DNA from: CAWGGS01 sp046704745
GTDB lineage: Bacteria > Desulfobacterota > Desulfobulbia > Desulfobulbales > Desulfocapsaceae
NCBI GenBank assembly: GCA_046704745.1
Contig: JBJKRL010000043.1
Span: forward strand, 23,466 to 87,465
Direction of reading: 5' to 3'
Length of the DNA stretch: 64,000 nt
A program made the position numbers and the translations under genes. This document shows, piece by piece, positions 24,689-32,631 of the stretch. Within the stretch, counting starts at the first letter, position 1, and each line of letters opens with the position of its first letter. Below the pieces are notes generated by a model that did not search any database, was not told the DNA's origin, and was given only the letters and a program-made list of their open reading frames with translations.

Positions 24689-24967
24689 ATGAATATTACA
24701 AGTGACATAAAGCCAGTTACATACTTGAAATCCAGGGCTGCTGACCTCTTGAATCAAATAAATGAAACACATCGACCTGTAATAATTACACAGAATGGCG
24801 AACCAAGAGCAGTGCTTCAAGATCCTAAAAGTTACGAGGACATGCGTAATGCAATTGGAATCTTAAAACTGATTTCGCTAGGTGAGGCTGATATAAAAAA
24901 TGGAAAGGTGAAAAGCCAGGAGGAAGTATTTAAAAACATTGAAGCTTCATTGAATAAAAGGCTGTAA
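24689..24967 (+). CDS. Phd/YefM-type antitoxin
   Basis: A 92-residue antitoxin. The opening TSDIKPVTYLKSRAADLLNQI and VIITQNGEPRAVLQDPKSYE are the Phd/YefM DNA-binding domain. The rest is a flexible acidic tail (GILKLISLGEADIKNGKV) that would wrap the toxin. GGAGGT precedes the ATG by eight bases. The last base of its TAA stop is the first base of the toxin ATG, so the pair is translationally coupled. Confidence 0.92.
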   Translation: MNITSDIKPVTYLKSRAADLLNQINETHRPVIITQNGEPRAVLQDPKSYEDMRNAIGILKLISLGEADIKNGKVKSQEEVFKNIEASLNKRL

Positions 24968-25296
24968 TGAGCGGAGATTATCAAATAGTATGGGCTGAAA
25001 TCGCAGAGAGCGATTTGAAAGAGATTATTGAATATATTTCTAACGATAGCTCAGATAAGGCGCTGCCAATACTTGACAAATTAAAACAATGTGCTTCGAG
25101 CCTTTATGCCTTTCCTGAACGTGGCCGTGTAGTACCCGAATTGCAAGATCAAGGAATATATATCTATCGAGAACTTATAGTCCCACCGTGGCGCATTGTT
25201 TACAGAATTTCCGCTAAGGAAATCTACGTGTTATCAGTGTTGGATTCACGACGAAATGTTGAAGATATTCTTCTGGAACGGTTAACCAATAAATGA
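24967..25296 (+). CDS. RelE/ParE-family toxin
   Basis: A 109-residue toxin of the RelE/ParE fold: VWAEIAESDLKEIIEYIS, then SLYAFPERGRVVPEL, IYIYRELIVPPWRIVYRI and VYVLSVLDSRRN-like ending (here IYVLSVLDSRRNVEDILLE). PWRIVYRI and the R-x-x-x-D-I-L end match ParE/RelE plasmid-stabilisation proteins. Whether it cuts mRNA or poisons gyrase cannot be told. Intact, with its antitoxin and private promoter, so probably active. A family A element lies 54 bases downstream. Confidence 0.92.
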   Translation: MSGDYQIVWAEIAESDLKEIIEYISNDSSDKALPILDKLKQCASSLYAFPERGRVVPELQDQGIYIYRELIVPPWRIVYRISAKEIYVLSVLDSRRNVEDILLERLTNK

Positions 25297-25350
25297 TATC
25301 AGCCACCAATCGGGTAGCCGAGGGAATCTCTCCCCCAGCCCCCACAACAC

Positions 25351-25575
25351 CTAGCCCGGATTTCTCATGAACACTGTGTCAATTTGGAGGAAGCGTAAAA
25401 GATCCAATATGTTTTAAGAAAACCTATGCAGCTCCAAATTTACACAGTGTTCGCCAAAGGTCAGTCCATGCGGCGCCATCTTCTTCAGTTTTTGGCAGTG
25501 AACATAGATTACTATAGTCCCCTGCCAAAAACTTCGAACCTGACACCGCCTGAACTGATGAGAAATGCGGGCTAG
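25351..25575. mobile_element. Family A miniature inverted-repeat element, complete copy
   Basis: A 225-base element with 17-base terminal repeats: tagcccggatttctcat at the left and its inverse with one mismatch, atgagaaatgcgggcta, at the right, both inside ctag. A second internal inverted pair (aacactgtgtcaatttggag and ctccaaatttacacagtgtt) lies near the left. No transposase is encoded. Solo ends or partial copies occur at 6692, 11115, 35523, 61470 and 63826. Confidence 0.75.
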
Positions 25576-25643
25576 ACATGTGGGCCCGCACCACAGAATC
25601 AACAGGTCTACATATTTGGCAGAAAATGATTTTCAACCAATTT

Positions 25644-25691
25644 TCCTAACGACGCCTTTTACCAGGTAAACGGGTGAAGGCAAGGTTGGGC
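25644..25691 (+). repeat. attC-like imperfect palindrome
   Basis: Starts TCCTAAC and ends GTTGGGC (a perfect GTTRRRY). Outer arms cctaac/gttggg and inner arms pair imperfectly. The 85 bases from 25605 match 23949-24033, including decayed codons of the 205-residue gene's end. The aldo/keto reductase gene follows, and after it GCCCAAC at 26922 is exactly complementary to this core, as in a cassette. Confidence 0.5.
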
Positions 25692-25802
25692 CTCATACGA
25701 TAATCGTTGAAATATAGGTAAAATATCAACAAATATGATTCAATAACTTCCGCTTCAGACATGGGCGTTGCGCTTATATCTTCTTAATATTCGGGTGATC
25801 AA

Positions 25803-26903
25803 ATGTACGAAAATACTACCGTTCCTAAACGATTATTCGGTAATACCGGTTTAAAAGTATCTAAACTTTGCCTTGGCGGAGGTTCTTTTTCAGCCACGGG
25901 CAGTCAGGCTTTAATTGATAAGGCCCTGAAACATGGCGTGGACTTGTGGGAAATAGTGTCCTTCACAGGAAAAACATATGGCGATTATTTCAGGAAACAT
26001 CCCGGAATAAGGGAGAAAGTCTTTTTATCTGGAAAGGTATACTCAACAGATCCAGATATTATGCAAAAGCAACTGGACAAAATTCTCAATGAAAACGGAA
26101 CCTCCTTTATAGACTTTTTGGCCGTACATGCCATAGATAATATAAAAGTACTTACCAACGATGTGAAAAAATGGGCCGATAAAGTCAAAAAACAAAAAAA
26201 GATTAAATATTTTGGGTTTTGTACGCACAGGAATATGGATAAATGTCTGAGTGACGGAGCTGAACTCGGCTGGATAGACGGTGTGCAAACTGCTTATAAT
26301 TTCCGATTGCAAAAAATTAACAGCATGGAAGATGCATTACACAAATGCCACGAAAAAGGCATCGGAATATTTGCAATTAAATCCATGGGTTTAACTGTTA
26401 ATTATAAAAACGGATCGGAAAAGCTCCCATTTGAAGACAGATTAAACTATCTGCTCTCTCTTAGTAATATCTCTTTTGAACAGGCAAAACTGAAAACGAT
26501 CTGGAAGAATCCATATGTGACATCAGTATGTTCTCTTATGCCAAATCAGAGAGTCTTGCAGGCAAATGTATCGGCTGCGATTGACGAATCTCTTCTTGAT
26601 ACGGAACTAAATGACATTCTGTCCGAATATGTTGATATTACCGGAAAATACTACTGCAGGCGCTGTGGTCTATGCGAGACAAAAGATTTAAATACAATAC
26701 CTGTATTTGATATCATTGAAATGCTAATGTATTCAAGAGGATATGGAAAGTATGAGTCCATGGCAAAAAAATTTCAACAAATTCCACCAGAAATTCGGGC
26801 CGAAATAAATAAGAGCGATTATTCAGGTGCTGAAATAATTTGTCCGCAGAAGATGCCGATAGGTCAACTGATGAAAGAAGCTTATGACCAATTCAGTACG
26901 TAA
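25803..26903 (+). CDS. Aldo/keto reductase with C-terminal cysteine cluster
   Basis: A 366-residue protein of the aldo/keto reductase superfamily: RLFGNTGLKVSKLCLGGG start, then a (beta/alpha)8 barrel with the FLAVHAID strand and KIKYFGFCTHRN. The C-terminal part adds YYCRRCGLCE and a later ICPQKMPIG, giving C-x2-C-x2-C ... CP, a probable 4Fe-4S site as in the Fe-S AKR subgroup. The position of the usual catalytic Tyr (in GLKVSKL...DLWEIVSFTG) is not certain; a classic D-T-A-x-x-Y motif is not visible. Isolated in the accessory region between attC-like cores. Confidence 0.85.
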   Translation: MYENTTVPKRLFGNTGLKVSKLCLGGGSFSATGSQALIDKALKHGVDLWEIVSFTGKTYGDYFRKHPGIREKVFLSGKVYSTDPDIMQKQLDKILNENGTSFIDFLAVHAIDNIKVLTNDVKKWADKVKKQKKIKYFGFCTHRNMDKCLSDGAELGWIDGVQTAYNFRLQKINSMEDALHKCHEKGIGIFAIKSMGLTVNYKNGSEKLPFEDRLNYLLSLSNISFEQAKLKTIWKNPYVTSVCSLMPNQRVLQANVSAAIDESLLDTELNDILSEYVDITGKYYCRRCGLCETKDLNTIPVFDIIEMLMYSRGYGKYESMAKKFQQIPPEIRAEINKSDYSGAEIICPQKMPIGQLMKEAYDQFST

Positions 26904-26941
26904 AAACCATTATTATATTATGCCCAACCTTTGTGTTTAGC

Positions 26942-27195
26942 GAGGGGCAAAAAACTTTGAACTCGAATCGTCGGTCGAGGCGTGCCGTGAACTGGCCGGG
27001 TTCGAGGAAAAGGCCATCTATAAGGGGTTCAAACCTGGATCAATCGCAGGCCTTCACGACACTGTGAAGGGCAAAGAGCTGGCCCTGAAGCTTGATATGG
27101 GCTCCATGGTCGATGCCGTTTCCGAAGGCCAGACAAAAATATTGTTCGAAGGCGTCGAAGGGCCGGCTCACCTGGTGGTTTCGGCGGTGATCTGA
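26942..27195 (+). pseudogene. C-terminal fragment of an unrecognised protein
   Basis: An open frame of 84 codons with no start codon near its beginning, ending at a natural TGA. It has GC-rich codon use unlike the AT-rich reductase upstream and reads like a real protein end: AIYKGFKPGSIAGLHDTV, GKELALKLDMGSMVDAV, TKILFEGVEGPAHLVVSAV. I do not recognise the family. It directly follows the attC half-site at 26922 and marks the junction to the GC-rich block. Confidence 0.4.
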
Positions 27196-27338
27196 AGCTG
27201 ACTGTCGGCCAGGATCCGGCCATTGGCTGCCACAGCTACACGACGGCGGAAATCAACCTGTTCGTAACGGAATCGTTCACCTTCAGAGTGGTGACCCCCG
27301 GAGGCGATCATCGGGCTCAAGTCGACATAGAGAGACAT
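27168..27338 (-). other. Short minus-strand frame after pgl, possible gene fragment
   Basis: A 56-residue frame that starts 9 bases after the pgl stop (TTG at 27350 or ATG at 27338). It contains SEGERFRYEQVDFRRRVAV and NGRILADSQLQI, which faintly recall the UreD urease accessory protein pattern (GERF, then a basic strand, then GR-L). No other urease gene is near. It overlaps the end of the plus-strand fragment. It could be noise. Confidence 0.2.
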
Positions 27339-27346
27339 CGGAACGA

Positions 27347-28072
27347 TCAATCTCGCGCCCGCACCACTTCACGATCAACCAGCCAGAGTAATTCGCCTTC
27401 TTGAGGCCTGATGAGGCGGGAGGGCAGCGGCGAGGCTCCGGGAGGTGCAGCCATCAGCCGGGCAAAGACCGGCGCCTTTTCCCCGCCCAGGACCAGAAAG
27501 GCGATGGTCTTGCCCTGGTTGAGTAGAGGCGCGGTCATGGTGACCCGCCAGAGCGCCTGCCCCTCCGGCAGGACTTCCGCAACCCAGCGGCCGGTTTCGA
27601 TCAACACCGGTGTGTGCGGGAAGAGGGAGGCGGTGTGGCCGTCGGGACCGAGACCGAGGAAAATCAGATCGAAACGGGGCGCCCGGTCGCCGAAAAACCG
27701 GCGGAGCGTCAGTTCGTACCGCCGAGCCCCTTCGCCGGGGTCGACGGCCCCGTCGATTGGATGGATCTGGTCCTCCGGCACGGGCACGTATTCAAGCAGT
27801 GCCTCTCTGGCCATGCGGGCGTTGCTGCGGGAATCGGTTGGGGCCACGCAGCGCTCATCACCCCAGAAGACGTGGCAACGCTCCCAGTCCACCAATTCCC
27901 GAAACGGCGGGCCGGCGAGCAGTTCGTAGGCCCGACGGGGGGTGCCTCCGCCAGCCAGCGCCACCGAGAATCGGCCGCTAGCCGCAATTGCCTGCCGCGC
28001 CCGGGCGACGAACAGCTCCGCCGCCGCCTGGGCGACCTTTTCGCCGCTGTCATAGATCTGTACGGTTTCCAT
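27347..28072 (-). CDS. pgl: 6-phosphogluconolactonase
   Basis: Hydrolyses 6-phosphogluconolactone to 6-phosphogluconate, second step of the oxidative pentose phosphate pathway. The 241-residue NagB-fold protein shows SVALAGGGTPRRAYELLA, the phosphate loop, WERCHVFWGDERCVAP, and LGLGPDGHTASLFPHTP with the catalytic His. Its ATG shares one base with the zwf TAA stop, so the two are translationally coupled. Last gene of the GC-rich minus-strand block. Confidence 0.96.
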   Translation of the reverse strand: METVQIYDSGEKVAQAAAELFVARARQAIAASGRFSVALAGGGTPRRAYELLAGPPFRELVDWERCHVFWGDERCVAPTDSRSNARMAREALLEYVPVPEDQIHPIDGAVDPGEGARRYELTLRRFFGDRAPRFDLIFLGLGPDGHTASLFPHTPVLIETGRWVAEVLPEGQALWRVTMTAPLLNQGKTIAFLVLGGEKAPVFARLMAAPPGASPLPSRLIRPQEGELLWLVDREVVRARD

Positions 28073-29595
28073 TAAGTTCTCTGTTGTTCGTCGGTCAATA
28101 TCGGCGCCATCCAGTGACTGCCGTCACGGGTGACCAGAAAGCCGGCGCTCTCGGGGCCCCAGCTTCCCGGCGCATAATTCGGGAAATCGGCCGCCGGCAC
28201 GTTCTGCCAGGCCTCCAGGATGGGGGTGATGACCGTCCAGGCGGCCTCGACCTGGTCGGCGCGCATGAACAGGGTGGCATCCCCGCGCATGATATCGAGC
28301 AGCAGGGTCTCGTAAGCCTCTGGCGAGGAGGTGCGAAAGGTCTCCCGATAGTTGAATTTCATATCCACCGGCCCGAGAATCATCCGGGTCCCAGGCTGTT
28401 TAGCCTGAATACGCATGGTAATGCCCTCCTCGGGCTGGATGCGGATGACCAGACGATTGGGCTGCCAGTTCTCCACCGCAGTGGTGGGAAAGGACTGGTG
28501 GGGCGCCGGCCGGAAAATGATTGAGATTTCCGTCACCTTGGCGGCCAGCCGCTTGCCGGTGAGCAGATAGAAGGGGACCCCTTCCCAGCGCCAGTTGTCG
28601 ACGGAAAGCTTGAGGGCGGCAAAGGTCTCGGTGCTCGAATCCTGGGCCACCTTCTCCTCCTGGCGATAGCCGTCGAGGGTCTGGCCGTAGGCGTACCCCT
28701 TGCCGTACTGGCCGCGCACCGCGCAGCCATGCACCTCTTCCGGCCGGATGGGGCGCACGGCCCGCAGCACATCCACCTTCTTGTTGCGGATCTCGTCGGC
28801 ATCGAACGAAACCGGGGTCTCCATGGCTATCAGACAAAAGAGCTGCAGCATGTGGTTCTGAACCATGTCCCGCAGGGCGCCGGCATGGTCGTAGTAGCCC
28901 GCGCGGTGGCCGACTCCGACCGTCTCCGCCACGGTGATCTGCACATGATCGATATAGCGGCGGTCCCAGATCGGTTCGAACAGGGCGTTGCCGAAACGAA
29001 AGGCGAGGAGGTTCTGCACCGTCTCCTTGCCAAGGTAGTGATCGATCCGATAAATCTGCGATTCCCGGAAGAGCCCGGTGAGAACCGCGTTGAGCTTCCG
29101 GGCCGAGGCCAGATCTCGGCCGAAGGGCTTTTCCACTACCAGCCGGTCGTACTGGTGGTCGCTGCACAGCCCGGCTTCATGCAGCCGCCGGGACAGGGGC
29201 TCCACAAGTGACGGCGGGGTGGCGAGATAAAAGACCCGGTCGGCCCGGCCTTCCCATTGCGTGTCCCGCTCTTGCAGCAGGTCGTTTAGACGGGAATCGG
29301 TATTCGGATTATCGAAATCGCCCGACAAAAAGGCAAGGCTGGCGCCAAAATCGTTCCACTGATCGTCAGTAGCCTTGCCCCGGCGCGAGAATTGGTCGAT
29401 TCCCTCACGTAGATGATTACGGAACTGCTCTTCACCGAGGTCGCTCTTGTCGACGCCGATCACCTGAAACCGCTTAGGCAGATTGCCGTCGAGAAAGAGA
29501 TTGTACAGCGCCGGAATGAGCTTGCGCCGGGTCAAATCGCCGGCGGCGCCGAAGATGACGAATACGACGGGATTGCTTAGAGTATTCTGTTGCAT
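28072..29595 (-). CDS. zwf: Glucose-6-phosphate 1-dehydrogenase (second copy)
   Basis: Same reaction as the zwf at 16932-18392. The 507-residue protein has FGAAGDLTRRKLIPALYNL, the catalytic RIDHYLGKETVQN, RAGYYDHAGALRDMVQNH and VPFYLLTGKRL. The frame stays open to 29817, but that extension overlaps gnd and is arginine-rich out-of-frame sequence; ATG at 29595 is the sensible start, 8 bases after the gnd stop. It is GC-rich, lies in the gnd-zwf-pgl order and overlaps pgl by one base. Having two distinct zwf genes 10 kb apart is unusual. Confidence 0.97.
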   Translation of the reverse strand: MQQNTLSNPVVFVIFGAAGDLTRRKLIPALYNLFLDGNLPKRFQVIGVDKSDLGEEQFRNHLREGIDQFSRRGKATDDQWNDFGASLAFLSGDFDNPNTDSRLNDLLQERDTQWEGRADRVFYLATPPSLVEPLSRRLHEAGLCSDHQYDRLVVEKPFGRDLASARKLNAVLTGLFRESQIYRIDHYLGKETVQNLLAFRFGNALFEPIWDRRYIDHVQITVAETVGVGHRAGYYDHAGALRDMVQNHMLQLFCLIAMETPVSFDADEIRNKKVDVLRAVRPIRPEEVHGCAVRGQYGKGYAYGQTLDGYRQEEKVAQDSSTETFAALKLSVDNWRWEGVPFYLLTGKRLAAKVTEISIIFRPAPHQSFPTTAVENWQPNRLVIRIQPEEGITMRIQAKQPGTRMILGPVDMKFNYRETFRTSSPEAYETLLLDIMRGDATLFMRADQVEAAWTVITPILEAWQNVPAADFPNYAPGSWGPESAGFLVTRDGSHWMAPILTDEQQRT

Positions 29596-29603
29596 GGCGG
29601 CTG

Positions 29604-31019
29604 TCAATCCTTGTCCCATAAGGTATGAAAGGTTCCCTCCGCATCGATGCGGAGGTAGGTGTGCGAACCGAAATAATCGCGTTGGGCCTGGATGAGATTG
29701 GCCGGCAGCACGGCACTGCGCAAGGCGTCGAAATAGGCCAGGGCGGCCATTAGGCCAGGTGCGGGGATGCCTAGTCCGGCGGCGGCCCGGACCACGGCCC
29801 GCAGATCGTCGGCACAAACCGTCACCCGGGCGCCGATCTCCGGATCGAGCAGCAGATTGGCACAGTCAGGCCGGCGGCGATAGGCCGCCCGGATGTCCTC
29901 GAGAAGTGCCGCCCGGATAATGCAGCCGCCCCGCCAGATGCGGGCGATGGCCTCCAGATCCAGCCCGTAGCCGTACTCGCCGGATGCCCGGTGCAGAAGT
30001 GCCATGCCCTGGCTGTAGACCATGAAAAAGGCGGCGAGCAACGCCTTTTCCAGACGGGAAACCGGGTCTTCGAGCGCGGCTTGTGCCTGCGGTTCCGGCC
30101 CCTGCAATAGCTGGGCGGCCCGTCGGCGCTCCTTGCCGAAGGTTGAGAGATCCCGCATCATCACGGCCGTGTCGATGCCCGGCACCGGCACCTGCAGGGC
30201 CATGGCCTCCCGGGATGTCCACATGCCGGTCCCCTTCTGGGCGGCCTCGTCGAGAATCCGATCCACCAGGTACCCTTGGTCGTGCTCGTCCCGGCGGGCC
30301 AGGATGACGGCGGTGATATCGATCAGATAGCCGGCGAGCGGCCCTGCGCCAAAGCCTTCGAAGATGGATTGCAGGCGGGGAATGTCGAAGCCGAAGCCCC
30401 GCCGCAGCAGGTCGTAGGCCTCGGCGATCAACTCCATCAGGCCGTATTCTATACCATTATGGACCATCTTGACGAAATGGCCGGCGGAGCCGGGACCGAG
30501 CCAGGTAACGCAGGGCTTGTCGCCCACCCGGGCCGCGGCGGCCTCGAAAATCGGCCGCACCTGCTCGTAGGCCGCCGGCTCGCCGCCGGGCATGATGCTG
30601 GGCCCGTGCCGGGCGCCTGCCTCACCACCGGAGATGCCGACCCCGAGAAAGGCGGGCCCGCGTCCCGCCAGCGTGCGGCAGCGCCGATCCGTATCGGAAA
30701 AGTGGGAATTGCCGCCGTCAATGATGATGTCCTCCGGCGAGAGGCGCTCTGTAAGTTCGTTCAGGACAGCATCCACCGGATCGCCGGCCGGCACCAGCAG
30801 CATGACGATCCGGGGCCGGTCAAGAGCGGCGATCAATTCGCCCAGGCTGCCTGCCGCCAGCACACCGAGTCCTTCCCCTTCGCCGGCTAAGGCGGCCACC
30901 TTGTCTTTATCCCGGTCGTAGCCGGCCACGGCAAAACCGTGATCGGCGATATTGAGCAGCAGGTTCCGCCCCATGACCCCAAGGCCGATCATGCCGAAAG
31001 CAGCTTTTTCCTGTTTCAT
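29604..31019 (-). CDS. gnd: 6-phosphogluconate dehydrogenase, decarboxylating
   Basis: Converts 6-phosphogluconate to ribulose 5-phosphate and CO2 with NADP+. The 471-residue length fits the long dimeric Gnd class. GMIGLGVMGRNLLLNIADHGF is the nucleotide fold, IIDGGNSHFSDTDRR binds substrate, GSAGHFVKMVHNGIEYGLM holds the catalytic Lys, and RIWRGGCIIRA and the RDYFGSHTYLRID end are standard. The frame extends to 31133; ATG at 31019 (MKQEKAAFG) gives the native N-terminus with an AGGAGG about 12 bases upstream. Same operon as zwf and pgl. Confidence 0.97.
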   Translation of the reverse strand: MKQEKAAFGMIGLGVMGRNLLLNIADHGFAVAGYDRDKDKVAALAGEGEGLGVLAAGSLGELIAALDRPRIVMLLVPAGDPVDAVLNELTERLSPEDIIIDGGNSHFSDTDRRCRTLAGRGPAFLGVGISGGEAGARHGPSIMPGGEPAAYEQVRPIFEAAAARVGDKPCVTWLGPGSAGHFVKMVHNGIEYGLMELIAEAYDLLRRGFGFDIPRLQSIFEGFGAGPLAGYLIDITAVILARRDEHDQGYLVDRILDEAAQKGTGMWTSREAMALQVPVPGIDTAVMMRDLSTFGKERRRAAQLLQGPEPQAQAALEDPVSRLEKALLAAFFMVYSQGMALLHRASGEYGYGLDLEAIARIWRGGCIIRAALLEDIRAAYRRRPDCANLLLDPEIGARVTVCADDLRAVVRAAAGLGIPAPGLMAALAYFDALRSAVLPANLIQAQRDYFGSHTYLRIDAEGTFHTLWDKD

Positions 31020-31171
31020 GACGATACATTTCCTCCTGGAAGATTGTAGGGTTCGTATTTGTCCTTGTTGGCGACGATTTCTCCGAAAATCGCCGCTGGC
31101 TTGCGGCCTGGTTGCCATGAGTTCTATTTTCACCTATGCGCTGCAGCCCTCGAACATGGTCCGGAGGCGGG

Positions 31172-32317
31172 TCATTGCCGGTCGTCGAGCAGACGATCGC
31201 GTTTGGAGGCTGTCTCCGACAGCACCTGGTCATAGGAGGCGATGAATTTTGCAACCCCTTCGCTTTCCAGCCGGTCGGTGATCCGCTGCAGCTCGATTCC
31301 CACTTCTCCCAGCCGGTTGGGTAGGGAGTGGGCTTGTTCAATATCCTCACCGATGGTGAACCGCACCTCGCCCTTCTCTTTGAAGGCCATCATCGTTTCC
31401 TCCGGCATGGTATTGACGGTGTCTCTTCCTATGAGTTCCTGGACATACTTGATATTGCTGTACTCCGGATTCTTGGTGCCGGTGCTGCCCCAGAGCAGTC
31501 GCTGCACCTTGGCCCCTTTGCCCTGCAGGACACGGAAACGCGCACTGCCGAAGAGTTCGGTTAATTTGAGGTAGGCCAGCCTGGCATTGGCCACCGCCGC
31601 CTCACCCCGCAGCCCCTTAAGATGTTTTTTGACCTTCTCCGACGATGATGCAGCGGCCTGCTCGTCCAGCAACCGGTCGACCAGCGAATCGACCCGGCTG
31701 ACGAAAAAGCTGGCCACCGAAAGGATGCGATCCACCTCCTTGCCCTCCTTCAGCCGTTTTTCCAGACCGGCAAGATAGGCCTCGACCACCTCGGCGTAAC
31801 GATTGACCGAAAAGAGCAGGGTGACGTTGACATTGACTCCGGCGGCGACAAGCTTCTCGATCGCCGCAAGGCCCGGAAGGGTGGCGGGCACCTTGATCAT
31901 CACGTTATCACGGTTGAGGCTGGAAAAGAGACGGCGAGCCTCTTCGATGGTCCTGTCGGTGTCATAAGCCAGGTCGGGCGCGACCTCGATGCTGACAAAG
32001 CCGTCAGCGCCGCCCGAAGACTCATACACCGGACGCAGGAGATCGGCGGCATCGGCCACGTCCTGCAGGCTGAGCGCCATAAACAGGTCCTCTTCCCTGC
32101 GCAGCCCCAGATCGAGCAACCGGCCCAGGGCCTCATCATAGCGGTCGCTGGACGACATCGCTTTCTGGAAGATGGTCGGATTGGAGGTGACGCCGCAAAG
32201 TCCCTCCCCCTCCACCATCTGGCGGAGCCTGCCGGACTCAATCAGTTCCCTGCTCAGGTTATCGAGCCAAGGGCTCTGGCCCGCTTCTTTCAACTGTATC
32301 AATGGATTTGCAGTCAT
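31172..32317 (-). CDS. tal: Transaldolase
   Basis: Moves dihydroxyacetone between sugar phosphates in the non-oxidative pentose phosphate branch. The 381-residue protein belongs to the longer bacterial class: SPWLDNLSRELIESGRL, CGVTSNPTIFQKAM, SIEVAPDLAYDT, and NVMIKVPATLPGLAAIEKL with the Schiff-base Lys, followed by GVNVNVTLLFSVNRY. GGAGG lies six bases before the ATG. gnd follows after 152 bases that contain a hairpin (gcgattttc/gaaaatcgc-like, about 31068-31095), perhaps attenuating transcription between tal and gnd. Confidence 0.95.
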   Translation of the reverse strand: MTANPLIQLKEAGQSPWLDNLSRELIESGRLRQMVEGEGLCGVTSNPTIFQKAMSSSDRYDEALGRLLDLGLRREEDLFMALSLQDVADAADLLRPVYESSGGADGFVSIEVAPDLAYDTDRTIEEARRLFSSLNRDNVMIKVPATLPGLAAIEKLVAAGVNVNVTLLFSVNRYAEVVEAYLAGLEKRLKEGKEVDRILSVASFFVSRVDSLVDRLLDEQAAASSSEKVKKHLKGLRGEAAVANARLAYLKLTELFGSARFRVLQGKGAKVQRLLWGSTGTKNPEYSNIKYVQELIGRDTVNTMPEETMMAFKEKGEVRFTIGEDIEQAHSLPNRLGEVGIELQRITDRLESEGVAKFIASYDQVLSETASKRDRLLDDRQ

Positions 32318-32631
32318 TATAGCCTCCGCTTTAAATTGTAATCAGTAATGCCGATATGACCATCCCGAAAAAAAGGCGGAAGAACCGCGGCGTCCAGGTT
32401 TCGAGAAGCGGCCTTTTGACGGAGACCGCAGGCCATCCTGACTGATCAGCCGATAAGACGCTACATCGACCCGGGCAGGAAGCGGGACGCATCCCGGATT
32501 CTCGGACCGGCGAAACCGCGATCTCTGATAAAACAAGGCCATATCGACTGTGATGCCCTGAAAAACGTCAAAATCGCCAGGGCCGCCTGCACCACGGCAA
32601 TCGATAGTCCTCCACGGTCAGCTCCCGGGCT
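32318..32631. other. Gap between GH15 and transaldolase genes
   Basis: A 314-base GC-rich stretch with no convincing gene on either strand. A 66-codon minus frame (32342-32542) has no recognisable features. The promoter of tal would be expected here, but no consensus is clear. Confidence 0.4.

Noticed and set aside
28400..29211. Long alternative frames on both strands across the GC-rich zwf, gnd and GH15 genes
   Set aside because: They are arginine- and proline-rich, lack ribosome sites and family motifs, and overlap genes with complete catalytic signatures; long spurious frames are expected at high GC.
29596..29817. N-terminal extension of the second zwf
   Set aside because: It overlaps the end of gnd and does not resemble any Zwf N-terminus; ATG at 29595 gives the normal start.
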